Source of the DNA: an uncultured bacterium
Lineage (GTDB): Bacteria; Patescibacteriota; Minisyncoccia; CAIUEV01
Reading direction: 5' to 3'
Length of the DNA: 25,923 nucleotides
Assembly: GCA_903898335.1 (NCBI GenBank)
Contig: CAIUEV010000131.1
Span: forward strand, 1-25,923
Numbering within the stretch: the stretch's first letter is position 1; every line of letters starts with the position of its first letter. The position numbers and the translations under genes were made by a program. Positions 1 through 7,913 of the stretch are shown here, in pieces. Below the pieces are notes generated by a model. That model had not been told where the DNA came from. It made no database searches and worked only from the letters and a program-made list of their open reading frames with translations.

Positions 1-120
1 AGTTTATAAAGTTAGAAAGTTTTTAAAGTTAAAAAGATATTGAGTTTATAAAGTTAGAAAGTTTTTAAAGTTAAAAAGATATTGAGTTTATAAAGTTAGA
101 AAGTTTTTAAAGTTAAAAAG
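1..120. repeat. Tandem 42-bp direct repeat, left arm of array 1
   Basis: A 42-base unit starting AGTTTATAAAGTTAGAAAG occurs at 1-42 and 43-84, followed by a third copy at 85-120 that lacks the last six bases. Inside the unit, AAGTT recurs every 8-9 bases. The left end may be cut by the window edge. The block carries the G-rich orientation of a motif whose C-rich orientation fills 135-255, so the two blocks can pair imperfectly into a large hairpin. It lies directly upstream of the MurE-like gene. No reading frame is seen in it. Confidence 0.9.
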
Positions 121-134
121 ATTTCCACTAAGTT

Positions 135-255
135 AACTTTATGAACTTTACAAACTTTATGAACTTTACAAACTTTATGAACTTTACAAACTTTATGAAC
201 TTTACAAACTTTATGAACTTTACAAACTTTATGGACTTTCTAACTTTCTAACTCT
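135..255. repeat. Tandem 18-bp direct repeat, right arm of array 1
   Basis: Two alternating 9-mers, AACTTTATG and AACTTTACA, form five full 18-base units at 135-224. AACTTTATG follows at 225-233, then shorter AACTTTCT units up to the start codon at 256. The 9-mers are the reverse complement, with mismatches, of the AAGTT units in 1-120. The spacer 121-134 contains CCACTAAGT, which also occurs, inverted, in the second array at 7812-7820. The repeat runs right into the coding sequence, so it must form the 5' leader of any transcript that starts upstream. Confidence 0.9.
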
Positions 256-1608
256 ATGCGCTTGCTTTCAAAAATCAAAAAAAATATCCCCGCCGGCTGG
301 ATGGATTTCTATCATCTGGGTCTTGGTTTTTTGGGTAACAAAATTTACGGTTCGCCGAGCAAGAAACTGATCTTGATTGGGATTACCGGTACTAAAGGCA
401 AAACAACCGTTGCCTCTTTGATTTGGCAAATTCTGGAAAAAAACAATTTAAAAAGCGCTCTTTCTTCGACCGTTTTTCTTTCTACCGGGGGAACCAAAGA
501 GAGAAATTTGACCAAAATGGGCATGCCGGGAAGATTTTTTCTGCCTCGACTTCTGGCTCAAGCACTGAAAAATCAAGCCCTTTATGCGGTCGTGGAGACC
601 AGCTCTGAAGGAATAATGCAGCATCGACAAAAATTTCTCGATTACGATACGGTGATTTTTAATAATCTGTCACCGGAACATATCGAGAGACACGGCGGAT
701 TCAAGGAATATCGAAGAGAAAAAGAAAAACTTTTCAAACAGTGCACCAAAAATCATGTTCTCAATTTGGGGGATCCTTCCGTTCATCATTTCCTGAGATA
801 TCCGGCTCAATCAAAATGGGGGGTTATTTTGGAAAGTGAGGAAGCACCAAAAAAATACAGTCGGAAAATCACTCAAGAGGAAGTCAATCATCTGGTTGAG
901 GGAAAAGTGACCGCAGAGGGAAATTTTCTGATTAAAGAATGGCTGGTCATGGGAGAATTTCAGAAAAAATTGATTTTTGAACATGAGCACCGACCGGTTT
1001 TTGAAGGCCGTTTCAACTTGCTAAACTTGCTTTTGGCCTATGCCGGCCTGCGTTCTTTGGACTTACCGCCGGAAAAAATCGTTGAGTTTTTTCGCCGGCT
1101 TAAACTGCCGCCCGGTCGCATTCAGGAAATAAAATCCAAAAAAATCGATTTTCGAATTTTTCTCGACTACGCTCACGAGCCGCTCAGCCTAAAATCCGTT
1201 CTGGAATACGGCCGAGAAATTTTACCGCCCAAGAAAAAACTGATTTGTCTTCTTGGTGGGCAGGGAGGAGGTCGTGATCGTTGGAAGCGCGGAGCCATGG
1301 GAGAGTTGGCCGGCAGATTGTGCGACAAGGTTATCGTCAGTTTGGAAGATCCTTATGACGAAGATCCGGAGCAAATCAATCAAGAAATCTTGAAGGGGGT
1401 ACTTAAAAATCCCGATTTTCAACTGAACAAAAATGCTTGGTCATTTGTCGATCGCCACAAAGCGCTCAAAAAAGCCTTAAAAATCGCGCGCCCCGGCTAT
1501 GTGGTCATCCTGTGCGGCAAAGGTGGCGAGAAAAAAATGTGCGTTGGCGACCAAACAATCGCCTGGGATGAGGAAAAAGAGGTGAAGCAAATCATTCAAT
1601 TTTTGTAG
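256..1608 (+). CDS. murE: Mur ligase family protein, MurE-type (UDP-N-acetylmuramyl-tripeptide synthetase-like), lacking the N-terminal domain
   Basis: This 450-residue protein is an ATP-dependent amide ligase of the cytoplasmic peptidoglycan precursor pathway. The P-loop GITGTKGKTT lies at residues 42-51. The central domain has ETSSEG (114-119) and NNLSPEH (136-142). The C-terminal domain has PPGRIQ (285-290), DYAHEP (304-309), GGRDRWKRGAMG (338-349) and CGKGGE (420-425). The GRDRxKR and DYAHxP motifs fit MurE better than MurC, MurD or MurF. In MurE the P-loop usually sits near residue 110, so the UDP-binding first domain is missing here. The amino-acid recognition loop reads EDPYDED (364-370) instead of DNPR, so the added residue cannot be assigned as diaminopimelate. 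The ATG directly follows the repeat array, with no Shine-Dalgarno sequence. It could instead be a MurE-like ligase acting on another substrate. Confidence 0.78.
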   Translation: MRLLSKIKKNIPAGWMDFYHLGLGFLGNKIYGSPSKKLILIGITGTKGKTTVASLIWQILEKNNLKSALSSTVFLSTGGTKERNLTKMGMPGRFFLPRLLAQALKNQALYAVVETSSEGIMQHRQKFLDYDTVIFNNLSPEHIERHGGFKEYRREKEKLFKQCTKNHVLNLGDPSVHHFLRYPAQSKWGVILESEEAPKKYSRKITQEEVNHLVEGKVTAEGNFLIKEWLVMGEFQKKLIFEHEHRPVFEGRFNLLNLLLAYAGLRSLDLPPEKIVEFFRRLKLPPGRIQEIKSKKIDFRIFLDYAHEPLSLKSVLEYGREILPPKKKLICLLGGQGGGRDRWKRGAMGELAGRLCDKVIVSLEDPYDEDPEQINQEILKGVLKNPDFQLNKNAWSFVDRHKALKKALKIARPGYVVILCGKGGEKKMCVGDQTIAWDEEKEVKQIIQFL

Positions 1609-1687
1609 GAAATAAAAAATGGATTGTTTTGAAAAAATAGTGTATTTTTGAATTATTAGAGGAAATAATTTACCTCAAATTGTGAGA

Positions 1688-4600
1688 ATGCAATCGAAAA
1701 ATAAAACAGAAAAAAAATTGTTCGGATTTTTGACCGTAGCTTTGCTGCTTTTGGGTTTTTTTGTTTGTGAAAATACTCGCACAGCGGAGGCAGCGACCGA
1801 GACGCCCTCAGCCGCACCCGCTCTGACCGAAGAACAACAGCCAATCGCTTTTTCCTATGTAGATCTCAATAAAGCGCTCAGTTTTGAACTGAAAAATCAA
1901 GACTTCGCCTCCTTCTTGGATCGAAATTTTGATATCCAAAGCTTTATGAGTAAACCGGTGCGCCTTCCCTTGGCGTCGGATAACCCAGACGGTGTGCCGG
2001 GAGGCGATCAAGATTTTCTCTACATTTATCCTCCGGAATTTTTCTTTTCGGAGAAGACTGGACAAATTTCCACTCTGCCTTCAAAAATAATGTATTTTGG
2101 CTCCGGCCAAAAGATCAACGATAATCGAGCTAGATATTTCCGAAGTGATTTACAAAAAAAGGTAGTGGAGTTGCTTGAAAACAAGAAAGATCAAGTGGAA
2201 AGTTTGCGCGCCGTTATCGTCAAGCAATCGGCTAAGCGCTATCGGCAGATAGGCTTAATGACCGACTACTCGCAAAAACTGGGATGCAACCAATCAAATG
2301 AGCAAGAATCCCTGCTTGAAAAAATATTCAGTCTAAAAAAAGCGCAAGCGGAGGAGACAAATGCCACCGAGCTGACCAATTTGGTTTCCGATTTGCAAAA
2401 TCAGATTAGCGATCAGGCCACCGGTGCGACCGACTATTCGCAAGATGACGCCATCGAAAAAATTATCGGCTCCGGTGATTCCCAAACCCGAGAAATGTTA
2501 TCTCTTCTACTTTTACTGTTGATTTACAAAAACGCTCTGGCGGAACCGCAAACCGACCTCAAGACCCAATGCGTTGAGGCGGGTGGAGAATGGGTAAACG
2601 AAACCTGTTCTGTCGATGTCGATTCCTCAGCCGGCTCGAATGTTACCGCTCTGGGCACCAAAAAAATCTGTGAGGAATCGGGCGGGACTTGGAAAACTGA
2701 ATATCCGATGAGAAAAGTCTGTATGGCTATGTGCGGAGCTAAAGATGATGAATGTACCGATCGAATTTTAGCCAATGAAATCGCCAATAAAGGCTGTGTT
2801 TGCCCCGATGGATCTTGCGTGACGGCCGTCGGTGATTGCTTGGCTCAAGACGCCAGCAAAACCGACAAGGACGAGGATGAAATTCCGGATGGAGTGGACA
2901 AATGCCCGAAGAGTAAAGATGTCGAATCGGGAGTAAACATGAATGATCAAAGCGAAAATTACGGTTGCACCTGTGCCGACCTGCAAGCCAAAGGCAAAAT
3001 TCAACAACGCCAATGCCCCGGATCAGCTTGTGACGGATCATATATGGTCACCTATGCTCAATCTTCCGGCACCGACACTTGCGAAATGGGTAATATCATT
3101 GCTTTCAGCTGCGTCGCCAATCGCACCGCCGATCAAAATTGTCAAAAAGCGGCGGAAAGCGACAAGAAGGATGATGAGAAAAAAGAAGACAATATGGACT
3201 GGATGAAAATGCTTCAGCAATTGATGCAAGGTGGAGGCGGAGGACAAGGTGGCGGATCAGGAGGCGGCTCCGGCGGAGGTGGTGGAGGCGGAGGTGGTGG
3301 CAACCCCAACACGGGAGGCGACCCCACCACAAGCCCAGGCCCAACCAAACCCACGATTCCAAGCACAACCCAAACAACGGGACAAACAAAACCGCCGATA
3401 TCAACCAGCGGACCGATAAAGAGCCCCGACGGTTCAACAAGCGTTTATACCACAGAACCCAATACGGGAAGAATTACAAAAACAACATATGATCCAAATA
3501 CTGGCAAAGTTCAAACCACAGAAATCGCTGATCCAAGTAGTTTGCCTTCTCCAAAACCTCTCGGCCAAGCCTTCGCAGATAAAAACGCTGCTAATTTAGG
3601 CAAAGCCTTCGCAGACCAAAAAGCGCCTACGGGTGTTTTAGGTAAAAACCCTCCCTCCTTGGATCAGACTTCTCCTGGATCAACCGGAAGCCCGGGTTCG
3701 GAGTCACCCAGCGCAGCACAGCAAGCTTATACTGCAAAACAAGCTGAGCTTGCTCAAGCACAACAAAGACTAGGAGAGGTAGAAAACGCTCAAAAATTAG
3801 TAGATGATTATCAAAATAAAAGCTGGGGGGAAGCTTTCAGGGATTGGGCTTTTCAGACTTCAGATCGTCAGGCTTATACAAAAGCAAAAGAAATACTCGA
3901 GGAAAATTATTCAAATAATGCAAGATCTAATGTTGAGAAGCTCCAATCCGAATTGGATAGCATGAATCCAGAGCCTCTAAAAAATTTTCTCAGTTCCAGT
4001 TCCGACACTTCCGTAGTAGCGGGACAAACTACTAGTGCAGAGGCGTCAAGTAGCCGCCCTCCCATGACGCCATCCGAAAGGACTAGCCTTTCTCAGAGGG
4101 TTTTTGGTGATCCCGATACTGCCGATAATCTCAACATATCAGATAGAGATTTAGGCAATCTAGAAGGAACTAAAAATATGATTCGAGGTAAACTGGCAGA
4201 ACGATTTGAAGAAGTTGACCCAAGTTCTTTTAGAACAATGTATGGGGATACAGTTATTAAAGGAATGAACCTTGACCAAGAAACATTATCAAAAATCGAT
4301 AATTATGCTAAAAAAATGACCGACGATGTTCTCAATAATGGAAAAATACTTGAAGACTACGAAAAAGAATTTTTAAAAGCCAATGCCGAAGAGAAAATGA
4401 TGCAGCAAGATATTCAAGACATAAAAGAAGGATTTGATCAAAACAATCCTCGGCCATGGGATACATACAGTCCAGAAAATACGGGTTCAGGTGCAAACAA
4501 CCAGACATCTCCAGATTTCGAGACAGAACGAGCTGCACTAGAAAAAGCCCAAGAAAACATGAGAACATTTCCTGGAACTGACTGGTCAGGTATAGAAGTA

Positions 4601-5035
4601 CCCAACTCACCTCTAGGAGGAGAAACTCCTGAAACAAAACTTTGGGGTCAAGGGTCCGAAGGTAAATTTCAAGATTGGTGGGATCGTGGAGGTGGAGGCA
4701 AACAAGATTTCTCTAAAGATCCATCAGGCAATCCTATAAACACTTCGGGGGTTAATCCCGATGCACCCACATCGTTAGACGGACTAATGGGAGCACCGTC
4801 TACCCCAACTGGTGGCTGGAGTACTCCCGCCGGTGCTGGTAGTACCGGTCCTTCGGTAGGAGATCCTAAATTAGATTGGCTCGATAGCTTAATGGGTCTC
4901 CCTGCTGAATCGGTAGTCGGTCCGCTTAAAGGAGAACAAGCCGAGCGACAGACTAACCAAAAAGGCCAGAAGCCAGCGAAAGAAGGCGGTCCACAAGGCC
5001 AAGGAGAGGAAACCGATCAGACTAAGGACAAATAG
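1688..5035 (+). CDS. Large secreted protein A1: conserved N-terminal half, Cys-rich/TSP3-like segment, Gly hinge, variable C-terminal half
   Basis: I do not recognise a named family. I chose the ATG at 1688 over the in-frame GTG at 1682, because it starts the signal peptide cleanly: basic residues, a hydrophobic stretch ending near residue 25, and a likely cut after TAEA. The mature protein has a globular region (about 50-190) and a second hydrophobic segment, LSLLLLLLIYKNALA (271-285). A Cys-rich region follows, containing DKDEDEIPDGVDKCP (from residue 393), which resembles the calcium-binding thrombospondin type 3 repeat. Next come a poly-Gly hinge (about 515-540), YD-like repeats (about 581-612), a helical segment near 677-708 and a long hydrophilic tail. 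The N-terminal half is paralogous to A2 (9357-11978); the C-terminal halves are not. The tail looks more AT-rich than the front. It is probably exported, perhaps cell-attached; its function is unknown. Confidence 0.7.
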   Translation: MQSKNKTEKKLFGFLTVALLLLGFFVCENTRTAEAATETPSAAPALTEEQQPIAFSYVDLNKALSFELKNQDFASFLDRNFDIQSFMSKPVRLPLASDNPDGVPGGDQDFLYIYPPEFFFSEKTGQISTLPSKIMYFGSGQKINDNRARYFRSDLQKKVVELLENKKDQVESLRAVIVKQSAKRYRQIGLMTDYSQKLGCNQSNEQESLLEKIFSLKKAQAEETNATELTNLVSDLQNQISDQATGATDYSQDDAIEKIIGSGDSQTREMLSLLLLLLIYKNALAEPQTDLKTQCVEAGGEWVNETCSVDVDSSAGSNVTALGTKKICEESGGTWKTEYPMRKVCMAMCGAKDDECTDRILANEIANKGCVCPDGSCVTAVGDCLAQDASKTDKDEDEIPDGVDKCPKSKDVESGVNMNDQSENYGCTCADLQAKGKIQQRQCPGSACDGSYMVTYAQSSGTDTCEMGNIIAFSCVANRTADQNCQKAAESDKKDDEKKEDNMDWMKMLQQLMQGGGGGQGGGSGGGSGGGGGGGGGGNPNTGGDPTTSPGPTKPTIPSTTQTTGQTKPPISTSGPIKSPDGSTSVYTTEPNTGRITKTTYDPNTGKVQTTEIADPSSLPSPKPLGQAFADKNAANLGKAFADQKAPTGVLGKNPPSLDQTSPGSTGSPGSESPSAAQQAYTAKQAELAQAQQRLGEVENAQKLVDDYQNKSWGEAFRDWAFQTSDRQAYTKAKEILEENYSNNARSNVEKLQSELDSMNPEPLKNFLSSSSDTSVVAGQTTSAEASSSRPPMTPSERTSLSQRVFGDPDTADNLNISDRDLGNLEGTKNMIRGKLAERFEEVDPSSFRTMYGDTVIKGMNLDQETLSKIDNYAKKMTDDVLNNGKILEDYEKEFLKANAEEKMMQQDIQDIKEGFDQNNPRPWDTYSPENTGSGANNQTSPDFETERAALEKAQENMRTFPGTDWSGIEVPNSPLGGETPETKLWGQGSEGKFQDWWDRGGGGKQDFSKDPSGNPINTSGVNPDAPTSLDGLMGAPSTPTGGWSTPAGAGSTGPSVGDPKLDWLDSLMGLPAESVVGPLKGEQAERQTNQKGQKPAKEGGPQGQGEETDQTKDK
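3228..3305 (+). repeat. Gly-codon low-complexity tract in A1
   Basis: A run of GGN codons with a few Ser and Gln codons encodes the flexible glycine hinge. The hinge separates the N-terminal half, which is shared with A2, from the unrelated C-terminal half. Simple-sequence DNA of this kind can change length by slippage. Confidence 0.8.
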
Positions 5036-5250
5036 TGGGAGTAACACTTATTTAAAGAATCCAGTTTGTTATTTTGTCTAGCAAGACCAGAAAGGAACTC
5101 TTCCTTTAACCTCAGAGACTGCCCATTGACAGTAACTTTTTAAGTTTAGACAAAAATTCGTATCCAACTTATCCTTCTCGCCTGATTTCAAGGAGTGTCA
5201 TTCCCCGAAATTGACTTATTTCGTGGAGTTTGAGAAAGCTTTACTTTTGT

Positions 5251-5317
5251 AAAGTTTTAAGTATACTTAAAATATATCACTAAAATGTAAAAAGTTTTAA
5301 GTATGAGTAAAATATAT
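5251..5317 (+). promoter_or_regulatory. Palindrome and imperfect direct repeat over the ATPase start (putative operator)
   Basis: TTTTAAGTATACTTAAAA at 5255-5272 is a perfect 18-base palindrome. The 27-base stretch around it (5251-5277) recurs at 5291-5317 with three adjacent mismatches, exactly 40 bases downstream. The second copy contains the ATG start codon at 5303. A protein binding both copies could block transcription and translation initiation, so autoregulation is a reasonable inference. No clear -35/-10 pair was identified here. Confidence 0.6.
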
Positions 5318-6523
5318 AAAAAGCGTTCGTATTATATCAACAAAATTCTTCCCTTTGTCGGAGTCGATATTATTAAAGTTATTATCGGCCAAAGACGAGT
5401 TGGTAAAAGTTATATTTTGCTACAATTGATTGATGTTATTAAAGAAAAAGACAGAAAAGCGAATATTGTCTATATCAACAAAGAAGAAAATGATTACGAT
5501 AGCATTTCCAACTATCGGGACTTAATTGCTTACGCTGAAAAAAGAGCGAAAACCAAAGTTAAAAACTATTTGTTTATTGATGAAATTCAAGAAATCGAAA
5601 ATTTCGAAAAAGCGTTACGACATCTTTTTGCAAAAAAAGTATTTGATATTTATTGCACCGGGAGCAACGCACGACTTTTATCCTCCGAAATCGCCACCGG
5701 TTTATCCGGCCGATACATCGAAATTCCAGTGCATGCTCTATCTTATCGAGAGTTTCTGCGTTTTCAAAAACTTTTACCGGGAGAGGACTCGTTACAAAAA
5801 TATATTCGTTATGGCGGATTGCCTTTTATTACCAATTTAAAACTTGATGATGAAATAGTGTATAGTTATTTGCACAGTATCTACAACACTATTATTTTGA
5901 AAGATGTAGTGGCTCGATTTAATATCAGAAATATTAATTTTCTCAATCGACTCTTAGAGTATTTGGCTGAGAATATCGGTTCCTTGGTCTCCGCTAATCG
6001 AATTAGCAATTTTTTAAAATCGCAAAAAATCCAAACCACACCTAACATAGTTTTGAATTATTTGTCATATTTGACTTCCGGTTTTATTGTTCGAGAAGTC
6101 AACCGAGCAGATATTAAAGGTAAAAAAGTTTTTGAAATCAACGAAAAATATTACTGGGAAGATCTTGGACTAAGAAATTCTCTTGTCGGCTACAAAGCAA
6201 CTGAGATTGGTCAAATTTTGGAAAATTTGGTTTTTTTGCAATTGCTGAGATTGGGCTTTACAATTCATATCGGCCAATTGGGAGATAAGGAAATTGATTT
6301 TATTGCAGAAAAGGAAGATCGCAAAATATATATTCAGGTAGCTTACTTGGTAAACGACGAAGCGACAATTAATCGGGAATTTGGCAATCTGTTACTTGTA
6401 CCGAACAACTATCAGAAGATGGTTATCTCAATGGATAAAATTATAGGCAAAAACTACAAGGGAATTCAGCATTATCACATTATCGATTTTTTGTTGAACA
6501 ATAAAATCTTAAAAAATAAATAA
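5303..6523 (+). CDS. AAA family ATPase with C-terminal DUF4143 domain
   Basis: This 406-residue protein belongs to the common family of AAA ATPases that carry DUF4143. The Walker A motif GQRRVGKS is at residues 29-36 and Walker B LFIDE at 90-94, followed by sensor-like CTGSNA. The C-terminal half contains a restriction-nuclease-like fold segment, EIDFIAEKEDRKIYIQVAY. The second acidic residue of the expected nuclease motif is Gln here, so cleavage activity is doubtful. The cellular role of the family is not established; members are spread by horizontal transfer and are often discussed near toxin-antitoxin and defence genes. The gene is visibly more AT-rich than its neighbours and separates A1 from B1, although the equivalent pair A2/B2 is fused end to end. 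I infer that it is an insertion. Confidence 0.88.
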   Translation: MSKIYKKRSYYINKILPFVGVDIIKVIIGQRRVGKSYILLQLIDVIKEKDRKANIVYINKEENDYDSISNYRDLIAYAEKRAKTKVKNYLFIDEIQEIENFEKALRHLFAKKVFDIYCTGSNARLLSSEIATGLSGRYIEIPVHALSYREFLRFQKLLPGEDSLQKYIRYGGLPFITNLKLDDEIVYSYLHSIYNTIILKDVVARFNIRNINFLNRLLEYLAENIGSLVSANRISNFLKSQKIQTTPNIVLNYLSYLTSGFIVREVNRADIKGKKVFEINEKYYWEDLGLRNSLVGYKATEIGQILENLVFLQLLRLGFTIHIGQLGDKEIDFIAEKEDRKIYIQVAYLVNDEATINREFGNLLLVPNNYQKMVISMDKIIGKNYKGIQHYHIIDFLLNNKILKNK

Positions 6524-6531
6524 TAGAAAAA

Positions 6532-6550
6532 AATCCCGAATATTGGGATT
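6532..6550 (+). terminator. Weak hairpin downstream of the ATPase gene
   Basis: AATCCC and GGGATT form a six-base-pair stem around the loop GAATATT, nine bases after the ATPase stop codon. A-rich sequence precedes it, but no T tract follows on the plus strand. It could be a weak terminator for the ATPase, or one acting on minus-strand transcripts, where the A-rich side reads as T. Confidence 0.35.
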
Positions 6551-6711
6551 ATCAGATAATTTGAAGATTAACGAGTTTCAATGTCATATTAGATATATCT
6601 TTTATTACACTCTGTGCTTTAAAAGTAATATGCTTAGAAGATTTTGACTTTGTGAATAATTTTTTCTTTTTTTGAATTTTTGCTGTATTCTGAGATTAGA
6701 AAAAATAACCG

Positions 6712-7746
6712 ATGAAAAATCAAATTTCCAAAAACAAATTTGTCATTACTTTGCAGCTCATCACCATCGGGTTATTGGGTCTTTGGTTGGCGGGAGGATT
6801 CGACAGGGAAGAGACCCGATCCGGCCAAGTGTTGGGTGCAACAACACCCATTCCCAAATGGACGGATGTGCTCAAAAAACAGCTGGAAGCGATGCGCGAT
6901 CCGAAAAATGTAACCGATCCCGACTTCAAAACGACTCTCGGTTTGGATGCGGAGTACGGAAGATACGCCGATCGAGCCGTCAACGAATTTATTCAAAAGA
7001 GCAATGTCAATGTCAATGCAACGATTGAAGCGGCCAAGCAGATGTCCGGTGGAGAGAACGGCAGCCCAGAAAAACCTTACTACATGGAGCCGAATCAATT
7101 CAAGAAAGTTTGCGATCAGAATAAATACATTCTTTACACCAGCGTCGGCGGTGCCAGTGGCCGAGATATGCGAAAGCCTAAGGGGGGAGCCGGTCCGGTT
7201 CAGCCCAGAAATGCCAACGACAACAGTCCAACCGGCGGTGATACCGGCGAACAGTCCGTTTGGCGCATTCCCACCTGTGAAGAACTAGCTCAATGCCATT
7301 GCTGTATTAATACTTGTTTGAATACAGTTTTACGAACAATTAGAGTCGGCAAAAAAACCATAAAAATTATTGTCTGTTTACCGAATGTCGGCTTTGGTCC
7401 GATGGGTTGTTCCGCCATGTGCAAAGCACCAATTGCCCGCACCGCCTGCACCGCCTACTCCGCGCCAACGCACGCTGGCGCCTACGATCGTGATTGTATG
7501 GGACGAGCCAATGGTTGCGAAAGTCCGGGCGGTTGTGAAATAATTATCAAAGATCCCGGCAACTCTCAATTTGAATTTGCACCGCCCAATTCCGATGTGT
7601 ATACTAAATCAAAGAGAGGCGACAATGCTGTTCCGCCCGGAGGTAAAGTCAAAAAACTGGGTGGACCGAGTGTCCAAGATTACGGTTGGATCGGTCAGTT
7701 GAGTTCGGATCCGGGAAAATGTTGCAAGTGTATTCAAAGTCCGTAG
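6712..7746 (+). CDS. Membrane-anchored or secreted Cys-rich protein B1
   Basis: I do not recognise the family. The 344-residue protein starts with a signal or anchor sequence (hydrophobic residues about 11-27), followed by a roughly 90-residue spacer. The domain from about residue 122 to the end holds 16 cysteines. It begins EPNQFKKVCDQN, continues with RDM and an AQCHCCINTC cluster, and ends GKCCKCIQ. The same domain, with the same order of motifs, ends B2 (11968-13311). The many cysteines in an exported protein suggest disulfides or metal binding outside the membrane. Paired CxxC spacing alone does not prove metal binding. The start has no Shine-Dalgarno sequence. In copy 2 the B gene directly follows A; here the ATPase gene intervenes. 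Confidence 0.7.
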   Translation: MKNQISKNKFVITLQLITIGLLGLWLAGGFDREETRSGQVLGATTPIPKWTDVLKKQLEAMRDPKNVTDPDFKTTLGLDAEYGRYADRAVNEFIQKSNVNVNATIEAAKQMSGGENGSPEKPYYMEPNQFKKVCDQNKYILYTSVGGASGRDMRKPKGGAGPVQPRNANDNSPTGGDTGEQSVWRIPTCEELAQCHCCINTCLNTVLRTIRVGKKTIKIIVCLPNVGFGPMGCSAMCKAPIARTACTAYSAPTHAGAYDRDCMGRANGCESPGGCEIIIKDPGNSQFEFAPPNSDVYTKSKRGDNAVPPGGKVKKLGGPSVQDYGWIGQLSSDPGKCCKCIQSP

Positions 7747-7758
7747 TACGGTTAGCTG

Positions 7759-7911
7759 GAAAGTTCATAAAGTTTGTAAAGTTCATAAAGTTTGTAAAGT
7801 TTGTAAAGTTGACTTAGTGGGAATCTTTCTAACTTTATAAACTCAATATCTTTTTAACTTTAATAACTTTCTAACTTTATAAACTCAATATCTTTTTAAC
7901 TTTATAAACTT
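7759..7911. repeat. Repeat array 2, inverted relative of array 1
   Basis: The reverse complement of this stretch matches the organisation of 1-255. The order is AGTTTATAAAGTTAGAAAG-type units ending in GATATTG, then a unique core, then alternating AACTTTACA and AACTTTATG units. The core ACTTAGTGG (7812-7820) is the inverse of CCACTAAGT (125-133). This copy is shorter and has a few substitutions. It fills the gap between B1 and the start codon of gene C at 7914, so C has a repeat-derived leader with no Shine-Dalgarno sequence. Confidence 0.88.
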
Positions 7912-7913
7912 CA

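Noticed and set aside
1..255. CRISPR array
   Set aside because: The repeats are contiguous with no unique spacers, the units are AT-rich 9-mers, and no cas genes are present.
1624..1676. Promoter and small hairpin before A1
   Set aside because: The TTGAAA and TATTAG boxes have poor spacing (19 bases), and the GAGG/CCTC hairpin needs a bulge; neither is convincing.
1688..5035. A1 as a lipoprotein
   Set aside because: The Cys in the signal region is preceded by FFV, which does not fit a lipobox, and a better type I site (TAEA) follows.
5091..5107. Hairpin AAAGGAA-CTC-TTCCTTT as a terminator of A1
   Set aside because: The stem is perfect, but the loop is only three bases, the stem is AT-rich and no T tract follows, so termination is not supported.
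6644..6691. Promoter before B1 (TTGACT and TATTCT)
   Set aside because: The boxes are 36 bases apart, too far for a sigma70 promoter, and no better -35 is visible.
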